From contig NC_067204.1 of NCBI RefSeq assembly GCF_026262505.1, positions 11,240,522-11,304,521 on the forward strand: a DNA stretch of 64,000 nt, written 5' to 3'. The notes beneath the pieces are model-generated. The model ran no database searches, was not told the origin of the DNA, and worked only from the letters and a program-made list of their open reading frames with translations. Below, piece after piece: positions 45,646-56,812 of this stretch (positions are counted from its first letter, which is position 1; every line of letters starts with the position of its first letter). The translations under genes were made by a program, and so were the position numbers. This stretch comes from Trichomonas vaginalis G3. Its lineage: Eukaryota; Parabasalia; Trichomonadida; Trichomonadidae.

Positions 45646-47529
45646 TTAAAAACTTGGCTTTTGTTCTTGTGAAAGAGGACGTTTTTCTTGTGGTTTTTCT
45701 TTGGGTTTTACGAAATCTGATTCAGTGAGGTTCTTTTTAAGTGGTAATTGACGGTCTTTCTGTTCAGGTTTCTGTTTTTCTTCTGATTTCGGTTCTTTCT
45801 TCGGTTTTTCTTCTGATTTCGGATTTGGTTTTGGTTTTTCTTCTTCGTTGAGGTCTGGATAGTTATTTTCTTCCTGTTTCGGATCATGATGCATAAAGGA
45901 AAAGATGTTTGGCTCTTCTTCATTATCAACAAAATCTTCTTCTTCGAACGGATCTGGATCGGCTTCAATCAGTGGCTTCTCCATATCTTCCTGGCTGTAA
46001 GTAAGCCGCTTGTTTGGCATTTCGTTGGATTCATCCTGGCCAGATGTTCCAGGCAATGGAACAGGGTCCTTTATGTAGTTTGGATTCTCTTGGACTACTT
46101 GGTATGGAGGTGTAGATGCCTTCTGGCGGTCCAACCTTTGAAGGCTTTGTTCCAATTTCGAAAGATTTTTCTCAGCTTCGATAATTTTTTGCAAAGCAAC
46201 GCTATTATCGGCTCCATTTCTTGCCCATTGTAAAAATCGCTTCTGACACCATGCAATACGAGCTGCCGCTAAGTCAACTCTGGCAGAAATTTGATCTATT
46301 GATCCACCAGAGGTTTTGTTTATATTTTCAATGTATTTATCGACATCTTTCTGTATTGCTACGTTATTGGTTTTGAACTCAGTCCAATCGTCCGATAATT
46401 TTTCGAGATTTAACTGAGCAGATTTAGAAACCGTGTTTAACTGCCTATTTACTACTCTTACCTTCAGCCATTTTTGATGGTGTATTTCTGTACGCTGTTT
46501 CTTTATCTCATCCTTCAATTGAGTAACAATTTGATTTAATTTGTTGACAACGTATTGAATATTCTCATCTGATGTACCATCAAATGAAGCAATCTTCGAT
46601 TCATTGTCTTGTAATGCTTTCGCTAGTTTGTCGAGTTGTTCATTCGTTGAAATAACTTCAGATTGTTGCATTTTCGTTTTTTCTTCAGCAGCAGCCGCGT
46701 TCATGTCATTTTTTCCCATCTTTTTATCAAACGCGATGGACTGCTCACTCAGATGAGCAATTAGCCTTTGATAATGCTCAGAAACCATGTTGTTCACGCC
46801 TTCGTCTCTTAAGTATTTCAGCATGCGATTGGCGTTCTTCAGCTGTTCCATCATACGTTGGAATTCTCTGTATTGAGCTAAAATCGACTGAACAGTAGAT
46901 TCGAGTTCTTGAACTTTCAAATCAGCATTTACGAACCTTGGACGTAATGTTTTGATTTTACCACGTGCATTCTCGAAGATTTTCTCTGCGTTCATCGATA
47001 CATCATCTGATTTTTGCTTCAAATCTCCTACCGATTGAATTGTTTCTGTTGTTTTCGTTTGGGTGATACCGTTAATCCAATCTGTTCGCTTCACTTGTTT
47101 CGAAACTAGATCTGTTATGTTCTCAAACTCTGTTTTGACTTTGTTTGTAATCACTGTTTGGCCCAAATCTAAGTCTGTGCGCTTCCTTTTGATGTGGGTG
47201 AGCGTTTCAGCGCACATGGAGTTTAGCCTTTGCTCAATATTGGCTAAAGTCTTTCGATTGGCGTCAGTTTGGTGTTGATATAAAGAAATCTTTGGTTCTG
47301 TAGCTGTCATGAATGATTCAGTTTGCAGCTTAGTCTCTATGGAATGACGCCTAGTGGCTATTGAGTTATTAAGAAACTCAGAGTTGAGATCAGATAAAAG
47401 TTTTTGGGTTTTGAAAGCTTGTTTTGCTGTCTGAGGTGACTTATTCGGAAGAAATGGAAGACTTGGTGCAGACCCATGCACATTCGCCTTATACAGTCGA
47501 TCCTGGGTAACTGCTGTTACCGACAGCAT
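45646..47529 (-). CDS. Long coiled-coil host protein with acidic/Lys-rich tail
   Basis: 627 residues from MLSVTAVTQDRLYK. Residues 35-470 are almost continuous coiled coil (for example LNSMCAETLTHIKRKRTDLD and QKIIEAEKNLSKLEQSLQRL). The last 130 residues are Glu/Pro/Lys-rich with repeated EEKPKKEPKSEEKQKPEQK-type words and look disordered. No signal or membrane segment is seen. A structural or tethering role at cytoskeleton or membranes fits the architecture, though the family is not recognised. The tail is low complexity and likely variable in length between strains. Confidence 0.75.
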   Translation of the reverse strand: MLSVTAVTQDRLYKANVHGSAPSLPFLPNKSPQTAKQAFKTQKLLSDLNSEFLNNSIATRRHSIETKLQTESFMTATEPKISLYQHQTDANRKTLANIEQRLNSMCAETLTHIKRKRTDLDLGQTVITNKVKTEFENITDLVSKQVKRTDWINGITQTKTTETIQSVGDLKQKSDDVSMNAEKIFENARGKIKTLRPRFVNADLKVQELESTVQSILAQYREFQRMMEQLKNANRMLKYLRDEGVNNMVSEHYQRLIAHLSEQSIAFDKKMGKNDMNAAAAEEKTKMQQSEVISTNEQLDKLAKALQDNESKIASFDGTSDENIQYVVNKLNQIVTQLKDEIKKQRTEIHHQKWLKVRVVNRQLNTVSKSAQLNLEKLSDDWTEFKTNNVAIQKDVDKYIENINKTSGGSIDQISARVDLAAARIAWCQKRFLQWARNGADNSVALQKIIEAEKNLSKLEQSLQRLDRQKASTPPYQVVQENPNYIKDPVPLPGTSGQDESNEMPNKRLTYSQEDMEKPLIEADPDPFEEEDFVDNEEEPNIFSFMHHDPKQEENNYPDLNEEEKPKPNPKSEEKPKKEPKSEEKQKPEQKDRQLPLKKNLTESDFVKPKEKPQEKRPLSQEQKPSF

Positions 47530-48637
47530 CGATGTAATAACGTATAATTTACATTTCCCAATTTTGTATGAGGATATTCAATCGAGAAAGAGTTCAGTTT
47601 TCCATCAAATTATTTTTATTTATTCTAAACAACGAATATTCGAAATTCAATTTTGTCCTTTTCCATTCAAAATTTCCTGTGTTGGTATAATATTTATCCT
47701 TACTAAGTGACTACAATTCTTTCAAATTATCTCAGTTTTATAATTTAGGGTTCGCATTCAAATTTTTAAATGCATACCATTTAAATTTGAGAGAAATAAT
47801 CAATAGATAGACCATAATTACGAATATCATATCATTTGTACGACTCATTCAAACGCAAAATTCATTAATGTTGCACATCTGTCTTATTTATAAGATAAGT
47901 TGTTTTTCTTAATACTAAGTAAGCAAATATGGAAACACTTGTGTTTAAGATTGTCAGTGGATTTACAGAATAAAGCTGAAAGATTACAGTGATGCATCAA
48001 ATCCATTATCATGGAACCAACTCAATAGCCAACCATCTCAAACTGTAGGCTTGATAGATAGTATATAATTAATCATATAAGATTCTCTCAAAAAATATCA
48101 TTTGGACCAAAGCAGTGATTCTCTCTATTTTTAATTTTAAACAAAGAATCGAAAAACAAGCATAGATATAGATCGCAAATTGTAAAAACAGATATGTGAC
48201 GAGAGGCATTATGATACCGAAAGCTAAATGAGAATTATTGAGAGTAAGGTCGCCAAAAAAAGTGCGGAAATTGAAAACCACAGTTTGAGCACTTTCTGAG
48301 AGTCTGTTCGTCAGAAAATATACATTTGTAAACTTTCTGACACTAAAATTTTTTTATCCTTTCAAAGTTTTTGTCAATGTCAAAAAGTATACATCGGGGC
48401 TCTCAATTTTCCTCTCAAACGGCGTTTTTTTAAAAACGCTCATTTTTTCATCGACCTTACATCGGGGTTCTCAATTTTCCTCTCAAACGGCGTTTTTTTT
48501 TAAAAACGCTAAATTTTTATCGACCTTATATATATATTGGGACATATATTCTATTTCCATGTTCAATATATCCTTATTAGTGACTTGGAAAATCAAGAGT
48601 ACTCAAAAATATCAAGATGTATTTCATGATAATTAGA
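47530..48637. other. Intergenic with two-unit hairpin repeat
   Basis: Mostly featureless AT-rich DNA. At 48391-48528 a 69-bp unit is present twice in tandem: CATCGGGG(C/T)TCTCAATTTT, then CCTCTCAAACG, then a hairpin GCGTTTTT/AAAAACGC, then CATCGACCTT. The two units differ by the length of the T run and a few bases, so the stem is kept. Confidence 0.7.
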
Positions 48638-49675
48638 CTAAGATTTAAGTGAGATGTTTAGTGATGAAAGAAAAACACAAAGAAAAGAAATATATTCACT
48701 ATGTTGAATGTTTTCTTTGATTTCATAAATAATAGGAATATCTGCATAACAAAGAGCAGTTGAAAAATGAGAAAGATTATGAGTAAATTCATTTGTGATT
48801 TTATTTATAATGGTAACTGCTCCTTCTGTTACTGGAGAATTGTTATCAATGTAACATCCATCTAATGTAATTTTACTATCACCTCGAAAATAAGCATTAT
48901 TACTAATAGGATCGTTATTTATAAAACTACTATTTTTGATATTAACTGGAGCAGATTGTGCCAAAAGAAGAGCTCCAATGTTATTTAAAATGTTACAATT
49001 TCGAATTTCAAAAGTTTCTTGAGAATTTTTGTGATTGAATTTATAATTACCACTTCCAATTGTTGAATTAGAAAAAGTGGAAAATGAACAATTTGATCCT
49101 TTTGAAAATGAATAAACTTCATAATAATGTCTATAATATATTTTCGAAAATGAAATGTTGATTGATTTAATTTCGATTTGGCCGTTTATTAAATAAAGAT
49201 TATATCTTCCAAGTTCACTTTCATCTCCACTTTTACTAATAGAGGAATCATAAATATAATTTTTGTAGGTATTACTATTACTAACATCAATTTTACAGTA
49301 AACACCTTCTGTATATAGTGTGTTTACTTTAGAAGCGAAACTGCAGACACGATCTTGAACAAATTCGCCTTCAGATTGATAGAAAATACAACCGCCTGTT
49401 TGACTGTTACTACAATTATTAAATGTTGTAGTATCAATGAGGAATTTGATTGTATTTTTTTGTGTGTTTAAGTAAACTGAACCTTGTGTGTTTACTTGAG
49501 TGAAAAAGCATGATGAAACATAATAACTGCTTTCTTTCGCTTCGAGTTTACTATTATTTTTTGCATATTTTTCGTATGTTTGTGTGTTTGGATAAAATTC
49601 TGTCCAATCTTCGTGAATTTCAATTCGAGTTGCATTGGTAAGCTTAGAGTTAACGAATATTGAATGATATTCATT
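48638..49675 (-). pseudogene. Start-less beta-helix (Pmp-like) copy 3
   Basis: A minus-strand open frame of 345 codons, preceded by a stop and without a 5' ATG. It matches copies 1 and 2 over its whole length and their upstream block (to about 49760), in inverted orientation. It contains NCNILNN, NSSFINND and LDGCYIDNNSPVTEGAV. Copy 3 has an insertion after INN (DPISNNAYFRG) not seen in the others. All three keep the frame, so they are either recent copies or conserved silent segments. Confidence 0.7.
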
Positions 49676-49933
49676 TCAAAATAAGATTTATGAAATAGTT
49701 TTTATCCCCTTATAAAAGGGAATTTTGCTATTCCATAAATTTTGGATAAAAAAGTGCTTTTCAAAAATTGTCAAAATGTAATCCGATTTCAAGTAAATAT
49801 AGAATTCAATATTTTTCGGAGATACTGATAGACAAAATATATAAATAGACGATGTCAGTTCTGCCAAAACAAAAGATAGAATAATTAAAACAATGAGAAG
49901 AATGATAAAAAATTAAAAATAGAAAATATGATT

Positions 49934-52900
49934 TTATATAGAGAAAGAAATAACTATAATTTCGCCTTTTTCGGTGAGTGCAGCGGCAACATTGGGCATC
50001 GTAGCAAATGAAATTTCAAGAACTTGTGATGTTGGTTTGATCAAAAGTTCGTTTTCGCCTTTCAATGAAACAAAATCAACAATGTAGATTTCGTTTGATG
50101 ATGTCAAAACACAAACTTTGTTCTTTGAACCGCCAATCCATCGGATGTTGCTGTTGAACTCTCGTTCACAAACTTTATCACCATTGATAGTGTATGAGAA
50201 CAATTTATTTCCACTGGAGAAGTAAATGAATGATGAAATACCAGCAACACAAATGTGGCGAGGAACAAAATCGATTTCAATATCGTGGATGATTTCACCC
50301 AATGTCAATGAGAAAACTGAAATACATTTGCATTCATGACCAATAACTAAAAGTGATGATTCTGAATCAAGAAAAACACTTGTAACATTTCCTCGGAATG
50401 ATGGTAAAATATAGAGATGGTTATAAGGAGATCGAGTGCTCCAAACATTGATGAAGTTGCTCTCATGCACACATGCAATTTGTTCTGTGCCCGCATCTAA
50501 TAGTTTGATTGGAGAATTAAAATATGAACCACATAATTCGACGGTTTCATCACCAAATAAAACATATACTTCGCCATGTCGATTTCCAATGGCTGTTTTT
50601 GTATGTGAGATATCGGAAATGCAGTTACGGTGGATGTCACCGATATCGAGTTTCATGTTTGTTTCTTTAGTAAATAGTGTCATGTTTTGTGTGACAACAT
50701 ATCGGAAGATTGGTTCATGAGGTTTCAAAACAACTAATGAAGAAACACACCCTGAAACTCGTTGTTCTGGAATGATCTTGGCAGATTTGATGTCTTCAAT
50801 GTTCGTCTCAATTGTAACTGGTTCTTTAGCTTCGAATCGTTTTCGTTTAGGATGTTCTTTGTCAAATAATTTAACCGGGTTTGTTCGAATGAAATTAAGC
50901 TCAACATCGAATTCGGCTCTTCGTTTGACATCATTGACAAATTTGTCGTCGAAGTCTTCAATAGACTTGTAATATGAGTAGATGCCGAAAACACGGTCAA
51001 TGAATGAAACAACCAAGTCATCGTTTCGTTCAAGATTTTCGTTGTTCTTTCGAATGAAATCAAATATACTGTCACCTTTTTCAAGAAACGTGACACTGTT
51101 TGGTAAACAAGCTGTTGATGAGTAGAATTCTGGTGGATAATATGAATTGACTCTTGAAATGTTTTTGACAAGATTTTTGTCAACTTTGCCGTTACCCAAT
51201 TCTTTCAATATGGTTTTATATGGTTCAACATTCCCTAACATGTCTAAAACATTTCGTGTGTTGTAATATTGTGTAACTTCCGTGTTGAAATTTGGCATTA
51301 TAGGATAAATAGAAAGTTTGTTGAATGATCGACCAGAAATATCATTCAAAATACATAAATAATCAAATGTAGTCAATTCATAATTCAACCATCGTTCGGT
51401 GATTTTAGTTTGTAACAAGTATTCGGATGGTTTCTTAGTCATGACTTCGATACTTTCGAATCCTTCAAGTTTAGAAATAGAATTCAAAACTGTAAGTGAG
51501 TTGAAGTTTTCGAGAATAACTAAATAACTCTCTCTGATTGTAGTGAATATTTCTAAACCAATAGGTAATCCATCGATCTCGCGGAACATGACTTTTTTAA
51601 CATTTGAATGATCGAATGTCAATATTAAATTGTTTGAAACGTATCTGATCTCGAATGATTCTGAAAGAACAGAGAAAACAATCTCTTCAGTAAAATTGCT
51701 GATGTAATGGAGTTTAGCTGGTAAAACAAAATTCTTTTTATCGTTGAAAAATTCGAATTTTGGAATAGACAAATTTGGTTTGTTCTTGTATTCTTCGATC
51801 TTTTCTTTCTTCATCTTTTCCATCTTCTCTGAAATACACTGACTGATATCTCCATACTCTTCTTGAATTTCTTCTGTCTTTTCAATTTCATTTTGATTCG
51901 TTTCTTTCTTTTCATCACCTTTCTTTTCTTCTGTTTGATTTCCTTCAACTTTTTCTGTCACTTCACTTTCATTAATTTTGTCAGTTTCTTCAACTTTCTT
52001 TTCTTCTGTTTTCTTTGAAACTTCAACATTCTTTTCTTCAGATTTTTCTGTCACTTCACCTTTGTTTTCAGAATTCTTTTCTTTATTTTCATTTTCAGAT
52101 TGAATAGATTTTGGAAGAGGAATGTCAGAATCCTTTAAATCTTTGATAGAAATAGATTCCATTGGGATGAAGTTATGTCCACAAGTTCTTGTAATAAATG
52201 TCATATTCTTGTCATTATTTTCATTCAATAATTCCCAAGGAGCTCCTTTAGAAGTTGCATATTTAATCAATCTATTTGCATCTTTCTTGAATGTCAATTT
52301 CAGTTTTGCGACATAACCAGCGAATTGAAGAGTATCTTTGTAGTTCATTGAGTTTGTTTCTGTGTCAGAATTAGCGAAAATCAAATCCATTTTCTCCAAA
52401 ACTCTTTCAGAAAATCTTTCCAATTTCTTTGTTACAGCTTTAGTTTGTTTCATCAATCCTTCATTATATTCCTTAGTTTGTTCTAACAATTGCTCAATGC
52501 AATCTGTGTTTATCTGCTTGCCTTGATATCTCTTATCTCTGTGCTGTATCAAATTCAAGTAGATTTCATTAGATACTTTCATATTTATCAATGTAGAAAT
52601 TGCTTCATAAGATTCTTTAGGTTTATCCGCTAAACTAAATGCAGCAAAAATACAACTAGTGTTGTGGAATGTTTCGCATTTAGTTCTGCATGCTTGTTTG
52701 CATAATAATAAATCTAATTCTGCGTCCAACCATTTACCATCTTCAGAAAATCTCAAACCGTATTTATATTCAAAAACAAATTTATCGTCATTCATCTCAG
52801 AAATTTTTGCTCTTAAATCTTGTTTTGTAAACTTCTTCTCAATTTTTTCGGTTTGATTCAAAATTTTTTCAACAGAACTTTGTTGTTCGAAAATAGAAGT

Positions 52901-55339
52901 TTGCAAAACGTTTTTCGTCAAAGAGAACTTTGTATCAGAAGGTCTGTAGAACATGAAGAAAGTTGCCAAATCCCAGAATTTATGTTGTTCCTGGAATTTC
53001 ATCAAAGGATTATCCAAAATTCTTTGTGTCAAATATTTCATGAACAAACCTTGATATTCTTCGAAACTGACTCCAAGAGCTCTTCCACAGACTTCTATTG
53101 CTGATAAAGTGAAACTCCATTCGAATTCTGTTGATTCGGCAATGAATTTCATCACGAATTCTCCGTATTCACCTCTTTTTGTCAAAGCGGTTATAATTGG
53201 CCAGATACACCATTCCTTTTTCTTTCCGAAATCGAAGTTTGATTGCAAATGAGTCATTACTAACTCAATGCATTGATTGTCATCGATTCTGGACATCATG
53301 TAGAACATGAGTGTCACGAAATCAGGGTATTTCATGACTAAAGGAACAATCATACTGAAATTCTCGTAATTGAAGAAATTCGGAGGAATGAAATCCATCA
53401 AAATACTCGAATGAATGTTTTCTTTGATGTCTTTGATGGATCCTGTGACATGCAAGGCTGCAAACACTTCAAGACAGTTGAAAACAAGCGTGGAATTCGA
53501 GTTATTCAGTAAATGATGTAATAAAAGAAAAGCTGACAAATATTCTGTCACTTTTTGATATGGTTGATCTTCATTCAACGCTAGGAGCTTCACGAGAACA
53601 ATTAGATCGTTGACTTGTTGTGAATCAGGAATTGTCACACAATGGCCAATCAACGATGTCAAGTAGTTCTCTTTAAAGTCTCTTATCGCAATATTATATA
53701 ATATCTGAGTGATGTTTGATCTGATAACGCTAATTGAGAGCATTGGATCGCGTGGATTATCACTGGATGGTCCGTATTCCGTATATTCGCCTTTTTCTTC
53801 CGTATACCAGAAATATGTTCTCATTGAGGACAAAATTGTTTCGAAAGGCTTGGCTTCCATGGCTTCTTCGATATGTTCGTTGAAAACAATCCTAGCCCAG
53901 TGCCTTGTGACTAATTTCAGTTGTTCATTAGTCGCATGAGCCCATAAAGCGTAATTTAATATGATGGCCTTCAAAAGCTGCTTCTTAAATGTCTTGTCTT
54001 CAATGGTTTTGTAAAGACTGTAGCACTTTTTGTAAAATCCGTAAGTAAGGTTTTGATGTCTTTGATCTATAAGGAATCTGGCGATGATACGGAAGCCAGA
54101 GACCTTAACAAACTGGTCTTGAGCGAGTTTCGACGTTTGTAAGATTTTCATAATTAATTCTATCATGGTAATCATGAAACTCTGTATCTCATCTTCAGCA
54201 GAACAGAATTTATCGATCATTGAGAACAGTGGAATGAGAGTGTGAACACCACAAAACTCAATTAAAATATCAAAGACGCATCTGAGCTGTTTCTGCTTCT
54301 CCCCGACGAATTTGATCGAAACATTGTCACTAACAAACGCAGAAATGATGATTTCATCGTTATTTCCGAAAGATGGAACAAGTTGATAAGAATTATCGTC
54401 TGTAATTTCGAATCTCGGGCCAAACTTGTAGAGGTTCGATAGAAATTCTTCATCCAATGGTAAATTGATGCACATTGGGCCAAGCATTGGCCAATTTGGT
54501 GTAAGATCGTGAGATCCAATGAATTGGATCTTTGCAGTACCATTACTAAATGAGTCAAGTTGTACTTGTACTTGTGGAGTGCGTTTTCCATTTAATATGG
54601 CTGAAATTAAATAATAATTTTGAATTCTTTCGAAATCAAGGATAATAAATGTCCAGGATCCCGATTGTACTCTAGTGTTTGGTAATTTCATTATATTCGA
54701 GCTTCTCCAGACTTCATAAAAAATTTCATTATTTGTAACTGAAAATCTGACTTGTTCTTTGTCATCAAGCAACAGAGTAAACAAATATGTGGAGAATGTA
54801 TCGGGGACTTCATCGGGAATGAATATCCACTGACCAATGTTGAAATGATTTCGGAAATAAGTTTTCGGATTTATTGTTACTTCGAGAGTTGGAGCATCAG
54901 GTGTCAATGAAAAGAAAGCTCTTGGGCGAGCAGCACATGCGTTGATTGTATCATTGAAAGAAAGAACTAAAGATGAATGCAAATTCGATATATATTTGTC
55001 TTCTGAGAGTTGTAAGAGGTTTAATGATGCTTTTAGGATTTCTTCAGACGAAATGTACTGTGAAAACTCGCTTATTATCATTACACTTTGACCTATTAAT
55101 GGCTTTAATTCGGAATCCTTCGAGTTAACTATTAATTCCAGTAACTTAAGTTCTAATTTTTTGTTATGGAGATCTAATATGTAATACGGAGAAAATTTAA
55201 TGAGAAAATAAACCAAATCGAGAAATTTTGGAAGTTTAGGATTTTCTTTTAGATCCTTGTACATGTTTTCGATCTGGATATTCGTATAGTTAGAATTTAG
55301 TTCTATTAATCCGAGCAGATCTGAAGGAATGGAAGACAT
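49934..55339 (-). CDS. BEACH-WD40 membrane-trafficking protein
   Basis: An 1801-residue member of the LYST/neurobeachin class, which governs vesicle fission, lysosome size and secretion. Order: helical solenoid; concanavalin A-like domain (about 145-280); more solenoid; a Glu/Lys-rich disordered linker (about 1080-1170); PH-BEACH (about 1190-1260); a divergent BEACH domain (about 1310-1530) with WLNYELTTFDYLCILNDISG, SIYPIMPNF and YYPPEFY; then WD40 repeats to the end. A TCACA initiator-like word lies about 45 bases before the ATG. The BEACH core is more divergent than usual, but order and landmarks are clear. Confidence 0.85.
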   Translation of the reverse strand: MSSIPSDLLGLIELNSNYTNIQIENMYKDLKENPKLPKFLDLVYFLIKFSPYYILDLHNKKLELKLLELIVNSKDSELKPLIGQSVMIISEFSQYISSEEILKASLNLLQLSEDKYISNLHSSLVLSFNDTINACAARPRAFFSLTPDAPTLEVTINPKTYFRNHFNIGQWIFIPDEVPDTFSTYLFTLLLDDKEQVRFSVTNNEIFYEVWRSSNIMKLPNTRVQSGSWTFIILDFERIQNYYLISAILNGKRTPQVQVQLDSFSNGTAKIQFIGSHDLTPNWPMLGPMCINLPLDEEFLSNLYKFGPRFEITDDNSYQLVPSFGNNDEIIISAFVSDNVSIKFVGEKQKQLRCVFDILIEFCGVHTLIPLFSMIDKFCSAEDEIQSFMITMIELIMKILQTSKLAQDQFVKVSGFRIIARFLIDQRHQNLTYGFYKKCYSLYKTIEDKTFKKQLLKAIILNYALWAHATNEQLKLVTRHWARIVFNEHIEEAMEAKPFETILSSMRTYFWYTEEKGEYTEYGPSSDNPRDPMLSISVIRSNITQILYNIAIRDFKENYLTSLIGHCVTIPDSQQVNDLIVLVKLLALNEDQPYQKVTEYLSAFLLLHHLLNNSNSTLVFNCLEVFAALHVTGSIKDIKENIHSSILMDFIPPNFFNYENFSMIVPLVMKYPDFVTLMFYMMSRIDDNQCIELVMTHLQSNFDFGKKKEWCIWPIITALTKRGEYGEFVMKFIAESTEFEWSFTLSAIEVCGRALGVSFEEYQGLFMKYLTQRILDNPLMKFQEQHKFWDLATFFMFYRPSDTKFSLTKNVLQTSIFEQQSSVEKILNQTEKIEKKFTKQDLRAKISEMNDDKFVFEYKYGLRFSEDGKWLDAELDLLLCKQACRTKCETFHNTSCIFAAFSLADKPKESYEAISTLINMKVSNEIYLNLIQHRDKRYQGKQINTDCIEQLLEQTKEYNEGLMKQTKAVTKKLERFSERVLEKMDLIFANSDTETNSMNYKDTLQFAGYVAKLKLTFKKDANRLIKYATSKGAPWELLNENNDKNMTFITRTCGHNFIPMESISIKDLKDSDIPLPKSIQSENENKEKNSENKGEVTEKSEEKNVEVSKKTEEKKVEETDKINESEVTEKVEGNQTEEKKGDEKKETNQNEIEKTEEIQEEYGDISQCISEKMEKMKKEKIEEYKNKPNLSIPKFEFFNDKKNFVLPAKLHYISNFTEEIVFSVLSESFEIRYVSNNLILTFDHSNVKKVMFREIDGLPIGLEIFTTIRESYLVILENFNSLTVLNSISKLEGFESIEVMTKKPSEYLLQTKITERWLNYELTTFDYLCILNDISGRSFNKLSIYPIMPNFNTEVTQYYNTRNVLDMLGNVEPYKTILKELGNGKVDKNLVKNISRVNSYYPPEFYSSTACLPNSVTFLEKGDSIFDFIRKNNENLERNDDLVVSFIDRVFGIYSYYKSIEDFDDKFVNDVKRRAEFDVELNFIRTNPVKLFDKEHPKRKRFEAKEPVTIETNIEDIKSAKIIPEQRVSGCVSSLVVLKPHEPIFRYVVTQNMTLFTKETNMKLDIGDIHRNCISDISHTKTAIGNRHGEVYVLFGDETVELCGSYFNSPIKLLDAGTEQIACVHESNFINVWSTRSPYNHLYILPSFRGNVTSVFLDSESSLLVIGHECKCISVFSLTLGEIIHDIEIDFVPRHICVAGISSFIYFSSGNKLFSYTINGDKVCEREFNSNIRWIGGSKNKVCVLTSSNEIYIVDFVSLKGENELLIKPTSQVLEISFATMPNVAAALTEKGEIIVISFSI

Positions 55340-56812
55340 ATTAAAAAAAAGTATTTGAAATCTGATTTTCTGTGAACGGATTTCACTTCTAATAAATCTT
55401 TTCAGCTATCCTAACAGGAATATTCTTCGAAGTTTTTTCGTAAAATTTGTTATCCACCATCAAAAAGGTTCTCAAAAAATTTTAGAACCGATCAACTTAA
55501 TGTTCTGGAGTTTAATTGGTTAAGGTCACCGGGAGATTAATTACAAATATATCCTTTAATGGTGAAAATTTGTGAGTTATTTCTTAGAGCAGATTCGACC
55601 AAGTTGAATTTTCATATTAGTACTTTGGTAATTAGTCCATATGACTTAAAATACAATATATACTCATTTTCACAATGTAATTTCGAATTGGGTTAGATTA
55701 ATCCAACAAATTTCTCGAAGAGCATTAAATTAACACAAAAAACTAAAAATCTCATCGGGATAGTTCACATCCAATATATGAAACGCCTGGCACCGGAAAC
55801 ATTGGGGTCATGAATAAAAATAGCAAATTTCGATTTTTTTTGGCAAGTTAATGCCAAACTCTTTTTGAAATTCTTTGATTATATTAAAGAAGTGTTGCAA
55901 CATATCTTTAGTAATCACTGCAAGTGGATATTTAGCAATAATAAATCAAATCAATAAAATAACACATATCACATAAAAAATGGATCGAAACTAATTACAA
56001 AGCATACTGGAATATGTAAACAATTCAATGTTTTAAACGAAAATCAGATATTCCATCAAGAATGTTTAGTCTTCTAATTTCAGAAGAGCCAATACGTATT
56101 CCAAGATGATCATGTAGATGTTTTAGAATTGTTTCAGTTTCAGATCAAATCTCAATACTCAATTCGCAGAAATTTAAGAATGAAGTTTATATGAAGGCCT
56201 TGGGGTCATACAAGAACCATCTTGCATGTACTATAACCCTCAGTTTGTTCGGACGTTTTCAGAATACACGACTAAAGAGCCGCGACTCTGTGTCACGCCG
56301 AATGGCCAACGATTATTTCGGTTGCATTTGAGATGTTTATTTTTGGCCAAGCAATTGATATAAAAATATCGATTCCGGATTGATTTTGACATAATTCGTT
56401 TAATGCTTTTGATGTTTTACTTTAATTATTGAGTTATGATTGCATTTATAAATGTTTATATTTTAATGAGGGAATTAATTGCTGATTTGCATCGCTTACA
56501 TAACAATTGAACGATAATTTTGACGGCAAGGATCCACACTTTCTAATTATATGAAATAGAGGGATGTCACGATTACATCTGATTCAAACATTTCCGATTT
56601 CATAAAAATTTTCAAAATTTTTATTCTAAAATTTCATTGTTTCGTATAAGTGTTTGAATATGTCTCTTAATAGAGGTAAAATTTCAGATAGCGATTCGAT
56701 CAATTGATGATTGAAATTTACGTGGCATTTTCAATGCTTCTGACTATGTAAATCTCTCAATTCAGAACCCATTAATACAATTTGATAAATAAAATGTCGA
56801 TGGTTTGACAGA
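55340..56812. other. Long intergenic between divergent genes
   Basis: 1.5 kb of AT-rich sequence, with a GC-balanced patch at 56270-56320 containing a short GAGCCGCGACTC hairpin. No gene, tRNA or repeat was recognised. It must hold the promoters of the BEACH gene and the kinase gene. Confidence 0.5.

Noticed and set aside
50104-54591. Short plus and minus frames within the BEACH gene
   Set aside because: They overlap a single long frame with clear domains and look like translations of its other registers.
56270-56320. tRNA gene in the GC-balanced patch before the kinase
   Set aside because: There is a small hairpin but no cloverleaf, T-loop or anticodon arm could be drawn.
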